Positions 10,791 through 20,290 are shown, numbered from the stretch's first letter. The stretch: 64,000 bases of DNA from Bosea vestrisii (GCF_030144325.1 NZ_CP126307.1:2294001-2358000); one strand, 5' to 3'. The notes: generated by a model not told the origin, from the sequence alone. Translations and numbers: made by a program.

Positions 10791-11917
10791 CGGAGGCCGC
10801 GTTCGACGTCATCGTGGTTGGCGGTGGCCTGCACGGGCTCTCTGCCGCATTGCATCTGACGCGCGCTGGCAAGCGGGTCGCACTGGTCGAGCGGCGCTGG
10901 ACCGGCCGCCACGCCTCCGGCGCCACGGCAGCGGGTGTGCGCACCCTCGGCCGCGACATCGCCGAGATCCCGATCTCGCTTGAAGCCATGGCGATGTGGC
11001 ACCGAATCGAGACGATCGTCGGCGACGATTGCGGCTTCCACGCCCATGGCCAGCTGCGTGTCGCCGAGATGCCCGAACACATGCCGGCCCTGATCGAGCG
11101 GCAGGCTCGCGCGACCGCCCTCGGCTACAGCCATGAAGAGCTGATCGACGCTGCCGAACTGCGCCGGCTCGTGCCGGCGCTTAGCCCACATTGCGTCGGC
11201 GCGCTGGTGGCGCGGCGCGACGGCGCCGCCGACCCGCACCGCACCATCGCCGCCTTCTGCCGCGCTTGCGAGGCCGAGCGCGTCGTCATCGCCGAAGGCT
11301 GCGGCGTCGAGGCGGTCGATCGGCAGGGCGGCGATTGGCTACTCGTCTGCGGTACCAGGCGCTTTCGCGCGCCTTACATCGTCAACGCCGCCGGCGCCTG
11401 GGCGGGACGGCTCGCTGCCCTGTTCGGCGATGCGATCGCGCTCGGCGTCCGCGCCTCGATGATGATCGTCACCGAGCGGCTCGCGCCTCTGCTCGATCCC
11501 GTCGTCAGCGTCGTCGGCCGCGCGCTCTCCTTCAAACAGGCCGGCCAGGGCACGCTGGTGATCGGCGGTGGCCTGCAGGGCTCGGCCGATCTCGACCGCG
11601 AGCGCAGCACCGTCGATTTCCGCCAGCTCGCCAGGGGCGCGCGCGCCGCGAGCGACCTCTTCCCGGCCGTCCAGGGCGTGCGCATCGCGCGCTGCTGGAC
11701 CGGCATCGAGGCTGAGACTCGTGATCATATCCCCGTCATCGGCCTGTCGCCGAACGCACCGGGCCTCGTCCACGCCTTCGGCTTCTCCGGGCACGGCTTC
11801 CAGCTCGTCCCGGTCGTCGGCTCGATCCTCGCCGAGCTCGTCTGCGAGGGGCAGACGCGCCGCGAGATCGCCGCCTTCACGCCGGCACGACTAATGCAGG
11901 AAAGGGCAGTGGCATGA
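10787..11917 (+). CDS. Second FAD-dependent DadA/HcnC-like oxidoreductase
   Basis: 376 residues from the ATG at 10787. It has the motif FDVIVVGGGLHGLSAALHLTRAGKRV, an internal GATAAGVRTLGRD block and the C-terminal GIEAETRDHIPVIG / FGFSGHGFQLVPVVGSI segment typical of DAO-fold flavoproteins. It is a distant paralogue of the first oxidase of the same operon, so two candidate catalytic subunits bracket one HcnA/HcnB pair. Start and stop both overlap neighbouring genes as ATGA. It may be an alternative catalytic subunit with a different substrate, or it may process a downstream product; the sequence does not decide. Confidence 0.88.
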   Translation: MTEAAFDVIVVGGGLHGLSAALHLTRAGKRVALVERRWTGRHASGATAAGVRTLGRDIAEIPISLEAMAMWHRIETIVGDDCGFHAHGQLRVAEMPEHMPALIERQARATALGYSHEELIDAAELRRLVPALSPHCVGALVARRDGAADPHRTIAAFCRACEAERVVIAEGCGVEAVDRQGGDWLLVCGTRRFRAPYIVNAAGAWAGRLAALFGDAIALGVRASMMIVTERLAPLLDPVVSVVGRALSFKQAGQGTLVIGGGLQGSADLDRERSTVDFRQLARGARAASDLFPAVQGVRIARCWTGIEAETRDHIPVIGLSPNAPGLVHAFGFSGHGFQLVPVVGSILAELVCEGQTRREIAAFTPARLMQERAVA

Positions 11918-12858
11918 TCGGCTATCTGGTCAGGCGCATCCTGCTCGCCATTCCGACGCTGTTCGTGATGCTGACTGCGATCTTCGTGCTGGTCCGCCTG
12001 GTGCCGGGCGATGCCGCCTCCGTCATCCTCGGCGACCAGGCGAGCGCTGCCTCGCTCGCCGCGCTGCGGGAAAAGCTCGGCCTCGACCAGCCGGTCCACG
12101 TCCAATACCTCAGTTTCCTCGGCAAGATCCTGACCGGCGATTTCGGCCAGTCGCTGTCGAGCGGGCGCAGCGTCATCCGCGAGGTGCTGCTCGTCCTGCC
12201 CTCGACGATCGAGCTGACCGTCGCCGCAATCGCGATCGGCCTCGTCTTCGGCCTGCCGCTCGGCATCGCCGCCGCGCTCGCCCGCAATGGCTGGGTCGAT
12301 TATGTCTCGCGCGTCGTCTCGCTGGTCGGGCTGTCCTTCCCGGCCTTCGTCTCCGGCATCCTGATGCTGATCGTCTTCTCGATCCAGCTCGGCTGGTTCC
12401 CGGTGCTCGGCAACACCAGCGGCGCCGGCAGCCTCAGTGAGCGCATGCGCGCGCTGGCTTTGCCCGCGCTCAACCTTGGCATCATCATGACCGCCTATGT
12501 GATGCGCGTGACCCGCGCCGCCATGCTCGGCGTGCTGACCGAGGACTATATCCGCACCGCCCGCGCCAAGGGCGTCGGCCCGACCCAGCTCGTCGTCACC
12601 CATGCCCTGCGCAACGGGCTGATCCCGATCATCACCGTGGTCGGGCTCTATTTCGGCACGCTGATCGGCAATTCGGTGCTGACCGAGATCATCTTCAACC
12701 GGCCCGGCCTCGGTAAGCTGATCATCGGCGCGCTCAACGCCCGCGACTACACCCTGCTGCAGGGGCTGATGATCATCTTCGCGATCTGCGTGATCGTCGT
12801 GAACACGCTGACCGATCTCGCCTACGGCCTCGTCGATCCCAGGGTGAAATACTCATGA
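11914..12858 (+). CDS. ABC transporter permease, DppB/OppB type
   Basis: 314 residues with six predicted membrane spans. The N-terminus MIGYLVRRILLAIPTLFVMLT is typical of DppB. The cytoplasmic EAA loop that contacts the ATPase is seen as EDYIRTARAKGVG. It forms the membrane channel together with the DppC-type protein that follows with an ATGA overlap. Unusually, it is embedded in the same overlapping operon as the flavin oxidase subunits, linking uptake directly to oxidation. The matching ATPases are probably those at 1-1915 or the fused one at 1976-3826. Confidence 0.92.
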   Translation: MIGYLVRRILLAIPTLFVMLTAIFVLVRLVPGDAASVILGDQASAASLAALREKLGLDQPVHVQYLSFLGKILTGDFGQSLSSGRSVIREVLLVLPSTIELTVAAIAIGLVFGLPLGIAAALARNGWVDYVSRVVSLVGLSFPAFVSGILMLIVFSIQLGWFPVLGNTSGAGSLSERMRALALPALNLGIIMTAYVMRVTRAAMLGVLTEDYIRTARAKGVGPTQLVVTHALRNGLIPIITVVGLYFGTLIGNSVLTEIIFNRPGLGKLIIGALNARDYTLLQGLMIIFAICVIVVNTLTDLAYGLVDPRVKYS

Positions 12859-13721
12859 GCACGGCCGACACCCCCATCGCAATCCAGCCTGGCGGCCTCT
12901 GGCTCGCCTTCACGCAGAACCGGCTCGCCTGGGTCGGGCTCGTGCTGCTCGCGCTGATCGTCTTCATCGCGCTCTTTGCGCCCTGGCTCGCGCCGCATGA
13001 TCCGCTCGAGCAGAACATCGTCGCGCGGCTCGAGCCACCCTCGGCCGAGTTCTGGCTCGGCACCGATTCCTATGGCCGCGACGTGCTCTCGCGGCTGATC
13101 TACGGCGCGCGCATCTCGCTCTTCGTCGGCTTCGTCGCCATCCTGATCGCGATGCTGGTCGGCACCGCGATCGGCGTGCTCGCCGGTTATATCGGCGGCA
13201 TCTTCGACCAGCTCGTCATGGGCGTGCTCGACGTGCTGCTCGCCTTCCCGACCCTGCTGCTCGGCCTGATGATCGCCGCCATGCTCGGCGCCAGCCTGGA
13301 GAACCTGATCATCGCGATCGCGGTGACCGAGGTCGCGCCCTTCGCCCGCGTCGCCCGCGCCCCGACGATCACCCTGCGCCAGCGCGATTTCGTCGAGGCC
13401 AGCCGCTCCTATGGCTGCGGCCCGTTCCGGATCATGACGCGGCACATCCTGCCGAACATGATCTCGGACGTGGTGGTGATGAGCTCGCTCTGGCTGGCTT
13501 CGGCGATCCGCACCGAGGCCTCGCTCAGCTTCATCGGTCTCGGCGTGCCGCCGCCGGCGCCGACCTGGGGCGCCATGATCCGCGAGGGCTTCGAGAACAT
13601 CCTCGACGCCTGGTGGCTCGCCGTCTTCCCGAGCCTCGCCATCCTCGTCACGGTGCTGGCGCTGAACCTGCTCGGCGATGCGCTGCGCGACGCCTCCGAT
13701 CCCCGCTCCCGCGCGCGGTGA
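12855..13721 (+). CDS. ABC transporter permease, DppC/OppC type
   Basis: 288 residues. It has a cytoplasmic N-terminus followed by a membrane span (VGLVLLALIVFIALFAPWLAP), the DppC hallmark WLGTDSYGRDVLSRLIYGAR, the EAA loop (RQRDFVEASRSYGCG), and the terminal LGDALRDASDPRSR that ends most DppC proteins. It partners the preceding DppB-type permease and is the last gene of the six-gene oxidase/transport operon starting at 7998. A sigma factor gene begins 53 bases downstream on the same strand and could receive read-through. Confidence 0.93.
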   Translation: MSTADTPIAIQPGGLWLAFTQNRLAWVGLVLLALIVFIALFAPWLAPHDPLEQNIVARLEPPSAEFWLGTDSYGRDVLSRLIYGARISLFVGFVAILIAMLVGTAIGVLAGYIGGIFDQLVMGVLDVLLAFPTLLLGLMIAAMLGASLENLIIAIAVTEVAPFARVARAPTITLRQRDFVEASRSYGCGPFRIMTRHILPNMISDVVVMSSLWLASAIRTEASLSFIGLGVPPPAPTWGAMIREGFENILDAWWLAVFPSLAILVTVLALNLLGDALRDASDPRSRAR

Positions 13722-13774
13722 CAGTGCCCGCAGCGTTGTTGCCGCACCAGACCCGCGCCGGTATCGTCGCGGCG

Positions 13775-14293
13775 ATGACGGCCGCCGACCCCAGCCTTTC
13801 GCTCGATGTCTTGACCGACGCGCTCTATCAGGAGCTGCGCAGGATCGCGCATCGCGAACGTCTTCGTGCCGGCAAGCCGATGACGCTCCAGACCACGGCG
13901 CTGGTCAGCGAGGGCTATCTCAAACTGCGGCAGAGCGCCGGCTGGACCAGCGAGGAGCATTTCCTCGCGAGCGCCGCCACCGCGATGCGGCACGCGCTCG
14001 TCGATGCCGCCCGCGCCCGCCTCAGCCAGAAGCGTGGTGAAGGCATCCGGCCCGTCGCCCTCGACGAGCAGCACGACATGCCCGAGGCGAATGACGACGA
14101 GGTCGTGCGCATCAGCGACGCGCTGGCCGCGCTCGAAGCGCTCGACCCCCGGCTGGTCAAGGTTGTCGAATGCCGCTTCTTTGCCGGCTATAGCGAAGAG
14201 GAGACCGGGCGCATCCTCGGCATCAGCGACCGGACGGTCCGGCGCGACTGGTTGCAGGCCAAAGCCTGGCTCTATCGCGAGCTTCAGGGCTGA
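13775..14293 (+). CDS. ECF-like RNA polymerase sigma factor
   Basis: 172 residues from the ATG at 13775. A GTG at 13718 overlapping the dppC-like stop is a longer alternative. Region 2 is seen as LYQELRRIAHRERLRAG and LVSEGYLKL. Region 4 has the helix-turn-helix YSEEETGRILGISDRTVRRDWLQAKAWLYREL. The layout matches the ECF-like family that is commonly paired with Pkn-type kinases carrying TPR repeats. Exactly such a gene converges on it, overlapping by 10 bases. The pairing suggests that the kinase controls the sigma factor or a shared target (family knowledge plus context). The kinase gene is frameshifted, so the circuit may be inactive. Confidence 0.87.
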   Translation: MTAADPSLSLDVLTDALYQELRRIAHRERLRAGKPMTLQTTALVSEGYLKLRQSAGWTSEEHFLASAATAMRHALVDAARARLSQKRGEGIRPVALDEQHDMPEANDDEVVRISDALAALEALDPRLVKVVECRFFAGYSEEETGRILGISDRTVRRDWLQAKAWLYRELQG

Positions 14294-16761
14294 GTCGGCG
14301 TCCGAGCCCGCAGCGCTTCGTCGATCAGCTCGCGCGTCGGACCGAGCTCGGCAAGATGCGGCGCGCCCGCGGGGCCGGCCGCGCGCAACATTGATTCCGA
14401 AGCATCGAGCGCCTGCTTCGCCCCGACCGGATCGCCCTGCGCCAGCAGGATCTGCGACCACGCAACGAGTCCCAGGCCGACATAGGGATGGCGTTCACCG
14501 AAGGCGGCTTGTGCGCTCTTCAAGGTGCCCTCGATCTCGGCCCGCGCCTCCGCAAGCCTGCCTTCCGCCATCAGCCCGATCGCCCGGCTCTGGCGCAGCA
14601 TGATGGTGACGGCGCTGCTCTCGCCGGCCAGAGGCGCCGCGACGGCGAGCGCCCGGTCCAGGATCGGCATCGCCTCGCTAAAGCGGCTGCCGGCCATGAT
14701 CAGCCGCCCGAGATTGAGTTCGATGGCGGCGAGTGCCAGCGACGGCCCGTAATCGCGCCGCTGCCAGTCGACCGCCTCTCGCCATTGCCGCTCGGCGCCG
14801 GCCGCATCGCCACGGCGCAGGGCCACCGCGGCCCGCAGGCCGAGCGTCGCGATCGCAACCACCGAGCGGCTCCGCCCCGAAGCGGCAAGCACGCGTTCGG
14901 CTTCGTCGAGCGCCTTGACTGCGCCGTCGACATCGCCGGCCTCGAGCGCGTGGACGGCAAGATTGTGCTGCAAAGTGGCGATCTCGCCATTGTCCGCACC
15001 GAATAAGGCGGTGAGCTGCGCGATCGCGCTTCGCAGCCTCTGCATCGCCTCGTCGCGCCGGCCGGCCTCGCGCAGCAGGGCGGCATCGACGCCGGCGAGC
15101 TCGGCGAGTTGCTTGGGGTGACGTGCCCGATCGGCATCGAAATAGGATTTCGCATCGCGCACGGCCGCTTGCGCCTTGTCGCGCTCGCCGAGCTGGGCGT
15201 GATAGGCGGCGAGCGCGAGATTGGCCTCGGCCAGCCGGCGCAGGTTGCCCTCCGCACGCGCCCCGTCGGCATAGCGCTGCATCAGGCCGACCGCCGCGCG
15301 CGGATCGCCGATCTCGCCATAGAGCTCCGCAAGCGTGCGCGACAATAGCGGTGCGCTGCCATCCGCCTCGCGCTGCAATTGCCCGGCCGCGGCGTCGAGG
15401 ACCTGCCGCGCCGAGGCGAAGCCCGGCCCGCCCGATTGCGAGGCGGCGCGCAGCATCAGCATGAAGCCGTCGCGCAGCGCCGTGGCGCGCGCTCGTTCTC
15501 CGCCGAAGCGCCGAGCCTGGCGATCTCGGTGCGGCGCATCTGCAGGACGACGCCGACGATGCCTGCCCCCAGCACCGTCAGGAGCAGGCCGGCCGCCATC
15601 AAGGGCAGCCGGTTGCGGCGCAGGAAGCGGCGGACCCGGTAGAGCCGGTCGCCTTTCCGGGCCGTGATCGGCTCCAGCTTGCGGTAGCGCCCGATATCAT
15701 CGGCGAGCTCGCTGGCGCTCTGATAGCGCTCCTGCGGCTCATAGCGCATCGCCTTCTGGACGATGATGTCGAGGTCGCCGCGCAGGCGCTCGGGCGGCAC
15801 CGGCGCGTCATCGCGGGCCGTGCGGCTGGGCAGCGGCGGCGCATCCCGCATCACCCGCATCGCGCCGGCGAAAGCGGATTCGGCGAGCTGCCAGGGCGGG
15901 CGGGCGGTGAGCAGCTCGAACAGGATCGCACCGAGCGCGTAGACATCGGTCGCCGTCGTCGGGTTGCGGCCCTCGAACTGCTCCGGGGCGGCGTAGTCCG
16001 GCGTGAAGATGGCTTGCGTCATCAATGTCTGGCCGGCCGTCTCCAGCGTATGGGCGACGCCGAAATCGAGCAGCTTGACCCGGCCATCCGCCGTCACCAG
16101 CACGTTCGACGGCTTGAGATCACGATGGACGATCAGGTTGCGATGCGCATAGGCGACGGCGTCGCAGATCTGGTCGAACAGGTCGAGCCGGGCCGCGAGC
16201 ATCAGCCCGGCCTCGGCGCAATGGCGGGTGATAGGCGCGCCATCGACGAACTCCATGGCGAGATAGGGCCGCCCGTCCGGCGCCGTGCCGCCATCGACGA
16301 GACGGGCGATCCCGGGATGCTCGAAGTCCGCCAGGATCTGCCGCTCGTATTCGAAGCGCGTGAACTGCTCGGCCGCTTCCGGCCGCAGCAGCTTGAGCGC
16401 GACGACCTGGTCGAAGCCGCCTTCCCGCCGCTCGGCCCGGTAGACCTCGCCCTGGCCGCCGCGGCCGACCAACGCGACGATGGCGAAGGAGCCGATCTCG
16501 GCCCCCACCGGCAGGGGATTGATAATGGGACTCGGCCGCCGGGCCCGGCGTACCGGCGAGCCGGTTCGCATCGATCGCCATGAAGTCGCCGGCGCCATCC
16601 GCAGCAGCCAGCAGCGCCTTCGTCTCGGCGATCACCGCCGCCGGCTGGCCGCTCTGCGCCAGCACGCGCTCGCGCTCCTGAGCCGGCGCCTCGGCGAGCA
16701 CGTCGAACAGGCCGCGGACGGCGATCCATTGCTCCCGGTTGAGATCGACGCGCTGGTTCAT
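14284..16761 (-). pseudogene. Serine/threonine protein kinase with TPR domain, interrupted by two frameshifts
   Basis: Three frames together give a full Pkn-type kinase. The N-terminus (MNQRVDLNREQWIAVRGLFD, from 16761) switches frame near 16520-16550. The kinase domain then follows with glycine loop GRGGQGEVYRAE, VALKLL lysine, catalytic HRDLKPSNVLV and DFGVAHTLE, ending with one membrane span (LPLMAAGLLLTVLGAGIVGVVL). A second switch at about 15483-15492, in a GC repeat, leads into a C-terminal domain of about 390 residues rich in TPR-like helices. The gene is third in a DUF3137-LemA-kinase operon. A missing base in GCGCGC explains the second shift. It is either a real pseudogene or a sequencing artefact; elsewhere the domains look intact. 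Confidence 0.85.
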
Positions 16762-16790
16762 CGGCCTCCCCGGACGTCCGCATCATGCCC

Positions 16791-17360
16791 TCACAAATGG
16801 TCGCTCGCCTTGACGGGCTGGCGCGCCGCCTCGCTCGCCTCATAGAAGGGCGGCAGTTCGCGCACACCTGCAAGCCCGGCGAGCAGCATGCCGGGGAAGA
16901 TCTGGACCGCATTGCGCAGGTCGCCGACAGCGGTGTTGTAGAAGCGGCGCGCGGCGGCGATGTTGGCCTCGACCTCGTCATAGCTCTCCTGCGCCTCGAC
17001 CATCGGCGCCGAGGAGGTCAGCTCCGGATAGCTCTCGGCGACGGCAAAGAGCCGCGTCATGTCGGCAGAAATCGCCGCTTCCGTCTTGAACTTCTCGGCG
17101 ATGCCGGCGAAATCGCGCTCGCCCAGTCTCGGCATCGCCCGAGCGCGCAAGGCGGTCAAATCCTCGAGCAGGGCGCGCTCGTGCTCGAGGAAGCGCCGGG
17201 CGATGGCGAGCACGTTCGGGATTAGGTCGTGGCGCTGCTGGAGCTGGGCGTCGATCGAGCCGAGAGTCTCGCCGACGGCGTTGCGACGCTTCACGATCGC
17301 GGCGTACCAGCCGTAGAACACGGCGCCGAGGCAAAGGAGGAGGATCAGGACAGCGGTCAC
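16791..17360 (-). CDS. LemA family protein
   Basis: 189 residues from the GTG at 17360, with AAAGGA upstream; an upstream extension would overlap the preceding gene. One N-terminal membrane span (TAVLILLLCLGAVFYGWYA) is followed by the conserved LemA helical domain (VGETLGSIDAQLQQRHDLIPN and, near the C-terminus, ARRFYNTAVGDLRNAVQIFP). LemA proteins are membrane-anchored helical bundles of unclear function, often encoded beside DUF3137 proteins. Here the DUF3137 gene lies 13 bases upstream and the kinase gene begins 29 bases downstream, all on the same strand. Confidence 0.92.
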   Translation of the reverse strand: MTAVLILLLCLGAVFYGWYAAIVKRRNAVGETLGSIDAQLQQRHDLIPNVLAIARRFLEHERALLEDLTALRARAMPRLGERDFAGIAEKFKTEAAISADMTRLFAVAESYPELTSSAPMVEAQESYDEVEANIAAARRFYNTAVGDLRNAVQIFPGMLLAGLAGVRELPPFYEASEAARQPVKASDHL

Positions 17361-17373
17361 GGCTCTTATCCTT

Positions 17374-18663
17374 TCAGGGCGACGGGTCGATCGGCGGTGC
17401 GGCTGGCCGCTCGGAGAAGGAGATGCCCGTCGGCATGGCACCGCCCGGCTTGACCGCGACATGCATGGCGATCATCGCGTCGACGAGGCGAAAGATCATC
17501 GCGAGCTCGTCTTCGAGATATTGCAGCTGCGTGGCGGCGTCGTGAGCCTGCAGGCTCGGCGGCTCGAAGAGCAGGCGCGTGCCGGTCCCGGCCACCGCGA
17601 AGGTGATGGCGTCGCGCTCGACCAGGCAGAAGGGCGGGAAGAAGTCGCCGCCATCCGCCATCGAGAGCAGGCGCTCCATCACCGCCGGCGTCAGCACGGT
17701 GCGGGCCTCGACCTGGTCATTGCCGTAGACGTCGTAGATCGAGGCGAAGCGCGGATCCTCGAGGCGAACCGGCATCAGCCCGGCCGGTGCCGGGCGGCTA
17801 TGGTCGAGCACCATGGTCGTGCCGAGAAAGGGCGTATCGACCGAAAGCACGAGCAGGAGGCCGTCGAATACCGTTGAATTGTTCTTGCCGGTCTTACGTT
17901 CGAGCGCGATCTCGCTCAGGCGCAATTCGTAGCCGGCATAGCCGCCGGCGATCGCATCATCGATCGCGGCCCGGTCGTGGCTCGGCAGCAGCCCTTTGGT
18001 CGCGAGCGGCCCGATCGCGGGCACGGCGCCCTCGACATAGCGCAGCTCGCCATAGCGCCGCAGCAGCAGCGGCATCAGTTCGCGTTTGAAGACCTTGGCA
18101 TAGCGATCCGACGGCAGGATCAGCGCGATCAGCCAGGGCACGGTGACGGCGAAGCCGAGGACGAACGGGATCAGCAGCCACTGCGCCAGCTGCCCCGACT
18201 TGGCGCCGCCGCGGCCAGGTAGGAGCAGGATGCCGATCGCCAGCGCGAGGCCGACCGGGACGTAGAGCATCACCCGGCGGCGCGTATCCTTCGCTGCTTC
18301 CAGCCGCAGGACATTGAGCCGTGCGATCTCGGGGGCAAAACGCTCGCCGGCACCGGTCGGCGCTGTCGCGACCGGCACATGATATTGCCGGTAGATCACA
18401 TAGATCAGCGCGGCGAGGATGGCGCTCGGGATCAGCAGCGCCAGCGCGTTCTGGAAGAGCCCGAAAAGGAAGCCGACGACGACGGCCACCATGAACAGCA
18501 GCGCCGCCGCGACTGGGCCGAGGACCGTCGACAGCAGCACGATTCCGACGATCGCGAGCGGAATCCCGAACAGCGCCATCATCAGGCAGCCGCCATAGCG
18601 CCCGACCTTCTGCTGCGCCTGGCGCATCTCGACGGCCGTGTAGCGTTTTGGCCCGGTAGCCAC
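17374..18663 (-). CDS. DUF3137 domain-containing membrane protein
   Basis: 429 residues. Two hydrophobic stretches occur around residues 28-80 and another pair at about 150-205 (LALAIGILLLPG; WLLIPFVLGFAVTVPWLIALIL). A long soluble C-terminal part follows, with SEIALERKTGKNNSTVFDGLLLVL, the region conserved in DUF3137. Proteins of this type regularly pair with LemA, as here, with the LemA gene 13 bases downstream. The function is unknown; a role in envelope or membrane homeostasis is only a guess. It is the first gene of the DUF3137-LemA-kinase operon. Confidence 0.88.
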   Translation of the reverse strand: MATGPKRYTAVEMRQAQQKVGRYGGCLMMALFGIPLAIVGIVLLSTVLGPVAAALLFMVAVVVGFLFGLFQNALALLIPSAILAALIYVIYRQYHVPVATAPTGAGERFAPEIARLNVLRLEAAKDTRRRVMLYVPVGLALAIGILLLPGRGGAKSGQLAQWLLIPFVLGFAVTVPWLIALILPSDRYAKVFKRELMPLLLRRYGELRYVEGAVPAIGPLATKGLLPSHDRAAIDDAIAGGYAGYELRLSEIALERKTGKNNSTVFDGLLLVLSVDTPFLGTTMVLDHSRPAPAGLMPVRLEDPRFASIYDVYGNDQVEARTVLTPAVMERLLSMADGGDFFPPFCLVERDAITFAVAGTGTRLLFEPPSLQAHDAATQLQYLEDELAMIFRLVDAMIAMHVAVKPGGAMPTGISFSERPAAPPIDPSP

Positions 18664-18704
18664 GGCTGATCAGCTCCACCCGATCTCAGAAGACGATCCG
18701 AAGT

Positions 18705-18739
18705 GCATCCGGCGTCCTCCAGACGGAGGAGCCGGATGC
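18705..18739. repeat. Imperfect inverted repeat (hairpin) upstream of LuxR-type gene
   Basis: The arms GCATCCGGC(G)TCCTCC and GGAGGAGCCGGATGC flank a 4-base loop, with one bulged G. It lies in the 176-base divergent gap between the DUF3137 gene and the LuxR-type gene. No T run follows on either strand. It could be an operator, an mRNA leader hairpin or a short extragenic palindrome. Confidence 0.45.
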
Positions 18740-18839
18740 GTACGGGCACGCCGGTGCTGGCGGTTCGGAAAGCAGCGCGCCCGCCGATCCTCAATAGGGC
18801 CGAGCGATTCTGGCGGCGTCATCCGAATCGAGGAGGCTA

Positions 18840-19547
18840 TTGTCTGCGCTGAACCTTCGCTCGACATCGCCATGTCCGGTTCTGCCGGCGGTTTCCGTTT
18901 CTGCTGCTGAGACCCTCAGCGCCGGAGCGCCTTTTTCCATGTCGATGACCCATCTGCATAGCCACGCGACCTCCCCTGTACGTGCCGATCGCATCTGCCC
19001 GCAGGAGGCCGTGCCCGCGGTCGCCCCCGGAGTGACTGCGGTGTTCACGCTCGATCCTGACCTGCGCGTCGAGAGCATGAACGCGGCAGCCGCACTGCTC
19101 GTGCGCCAGAACATCGTTGCAGCCCGCCCGTTCGCGACGCGCGATCACGAGCTCAACAGCAAGATGCGCCGCTGGCTTCGCAACGCCGCAGCGGAGGCGG
19201 AGCTGCGGCTGCGCTATCGCGACGGCCAGGGCGACTTCTCGGTCACGGCATCCCGCGCGGACGTCCTGGATGCACCAGGCGTTTCGACACGCTTCGTCGT
19301 GCTCGTGCAGGAAGAGGCCGCAGCGATCGACCGCAAGCTCGCCAAGGTCGCGCGCGACCACGGCTTGACCCATGCGGAGCAGCGCGTGGCCGAACGCATC
19401 CTGGCGGGCGAGAACACGATCCTCGCCGCCAGGCGCCTCGGAGTCGCTCCCGCGACGGTACGGACGCATCTGCAACGGATCATGGCCAAGACGGATACGC
19501 ATCGCCAGAGCGAGTTCGCCTGCCTCGTCGCGCGCTACGTCCAGTGA
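18840..19547 (+). CDS. LuxR-family helix-turn-helix regulator with PAS-like sensor region
   Basis: Up to 235 residues from a TTG at 18840 preceded by AGGAGG only 3 bases away. An ATG at 18939 (202 residues) is a good alternative start. The C-terminus holds a LuxR/NarL-type helix-turn-helix (LTHAEQRVAERILAGENTILAARRLGVAPATVRTHLQRI). The central region (VFTLDPDLRVESMNAAAALLV) looks PAS-like. It lacks a receiver domain, so it is probably controlled by a ligand or redox state. It is divergent from the DUF3137-LemA-kinase operon. The target genes are unknown. Confidence 0.75.
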   Translation: MSALNLRSTSPCPVLPAVSVSAAETLSAGAPFSMSMTHLHSHATSPVRADRICPQEAVPAVAPGVTAVFTLDPDLRVESMNAAAALLVRQNIVAARPFATRDHELNSKMRRWLRNAAAEAELRLRYRDGQGDFSVTASRADVLDAPGVSTRFVVLVQEEAAAIDRKLAKVARDHGLTHAEQRVAERILAGENTILAARRLGVAPATVRTHLQRIMAKTDTHRQSEFACLVARYVQ

Positions 19548-19645
19548 TCACGAAAGCCGGCCTGGTTTTGGTTGAGCCCTGCAGTCATCTGCAGCACCAA
19601 GTTCATCGCGATGTCGCCTGCGTTCGCAAAGGGTGGAACCGTGCC

Positions 19646-19996
19646 CTATGCGTGCGCCGTCCGCCAATGCGGATAGGTGACATAGGCGGTCACCGCCCCC
19701 TCTTCATGTGACCGGATGGTCACCGCTTCACCCCTGGGCGTGTAAATGATCTCGCCCGGCCCAGCGGTAACCGTACCCGCGTTCGTCGAGACCGAAAGCC
19801 GCCCTTCCAGAACGATCATGACGTCGTCGACCGCCATCGTCTCGGTGAGGCTTTGGCCGGGTGAGTAGCGTCCATATCCGATGGTGATCGGCCCGCCATG
19901 CCGCTCGTCGACCAGATTTCCGACGTAGATTTCCGCCTGCTGCCCGGGAGATCGCTCCAAGGACGCGTCGGCGATGGCGAACTTGCGGATTGTCAT
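19646..19996 (-). CDS. Cupin-domain protein (EutQ-like)
   Basis: 116 residues from the ATG at 19996. A single cupin barrel is visible: IYVGNLVDERHGGPITIGYGRY, MAVDDVMIVLEGRLSVST, GEIIYTPRGEAVTIRSHE. The sequence resembles the EutQ-type cupin family. The classic metal-binding histidines are not all evident, so it may be a sugar- or small-molecule-binding cupin rather than an enzyme. It lies at the edge of a cluster of stress genes, and a partial EcfG-type promoter sits 54-78 bases upstream. The specific role is unknown. Confidence 0.82.
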   Translation of the reverse strand: MTIRKFAIADASLERSPGQQAEIYVGNLVDERHGGPITIGYGRYSPGQSLTETMAVDDVMIVLEGRLSVSTNAGTVTAGPGEIIYTPRGEAVTIRSHEEGAVTAYVTYPHWRTAHA

Positions 19997-20049
19997 GGTC
20001 GTCCTCGGTGCTGGGCCCGAGACCAGGGGTTTTGGGCGGCAAGACGGAC

Positions 20050-20074
20050 TACGAATTTTCGAGGAGGAAGTTCC
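20050..20074 (-). promoter_or_regulatory. Partial EcfG-type promoter upstream of the cupin gene
   Basis: On the minus strand GGAAC (20074-20070) is followed 16 bases later by CGTA, one base off the CGTT -10 of alphaproteobacterial general-stress promoters. It points to the cupin start at 19996. It is weaker than the other three sites in this region. Confidence 0.45.
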
Positions 20075-20256
20075 CGTCTTCGGAATACCTTTCAACAGTG
20101 ACCCGCATTTCAAAAACCGGGGTACGGGCAGGCCGGGGATGCAGAAGATCGCGTCGGGCTACAGCTGTGCTCCACATCTCTGTGCGGCTGACAGCTTCGA
20201 GCTGACCACTAGCTTGACTTCTCGATCCTCGGCCGTCCCAGGCGACCACGTAAGTG

Positions 20257-20284
20257 AAAAGCGGCTCCGGCGAACCGGAGCCGC
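20257..20284 (-). terminator. Rho-independent terminator of the YciE-like gene
   Basis: Perfect 10-bp stem (GCGGCTCCGG at 20261-20270 with its complement at 20275-20284), 4-base loop CGAA, followed on the minus strand by TTTT. It lies just past the stop of the YciE-like gene. Confidence 0.85.
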
Positions 20285-20290
20285 AAGAGG

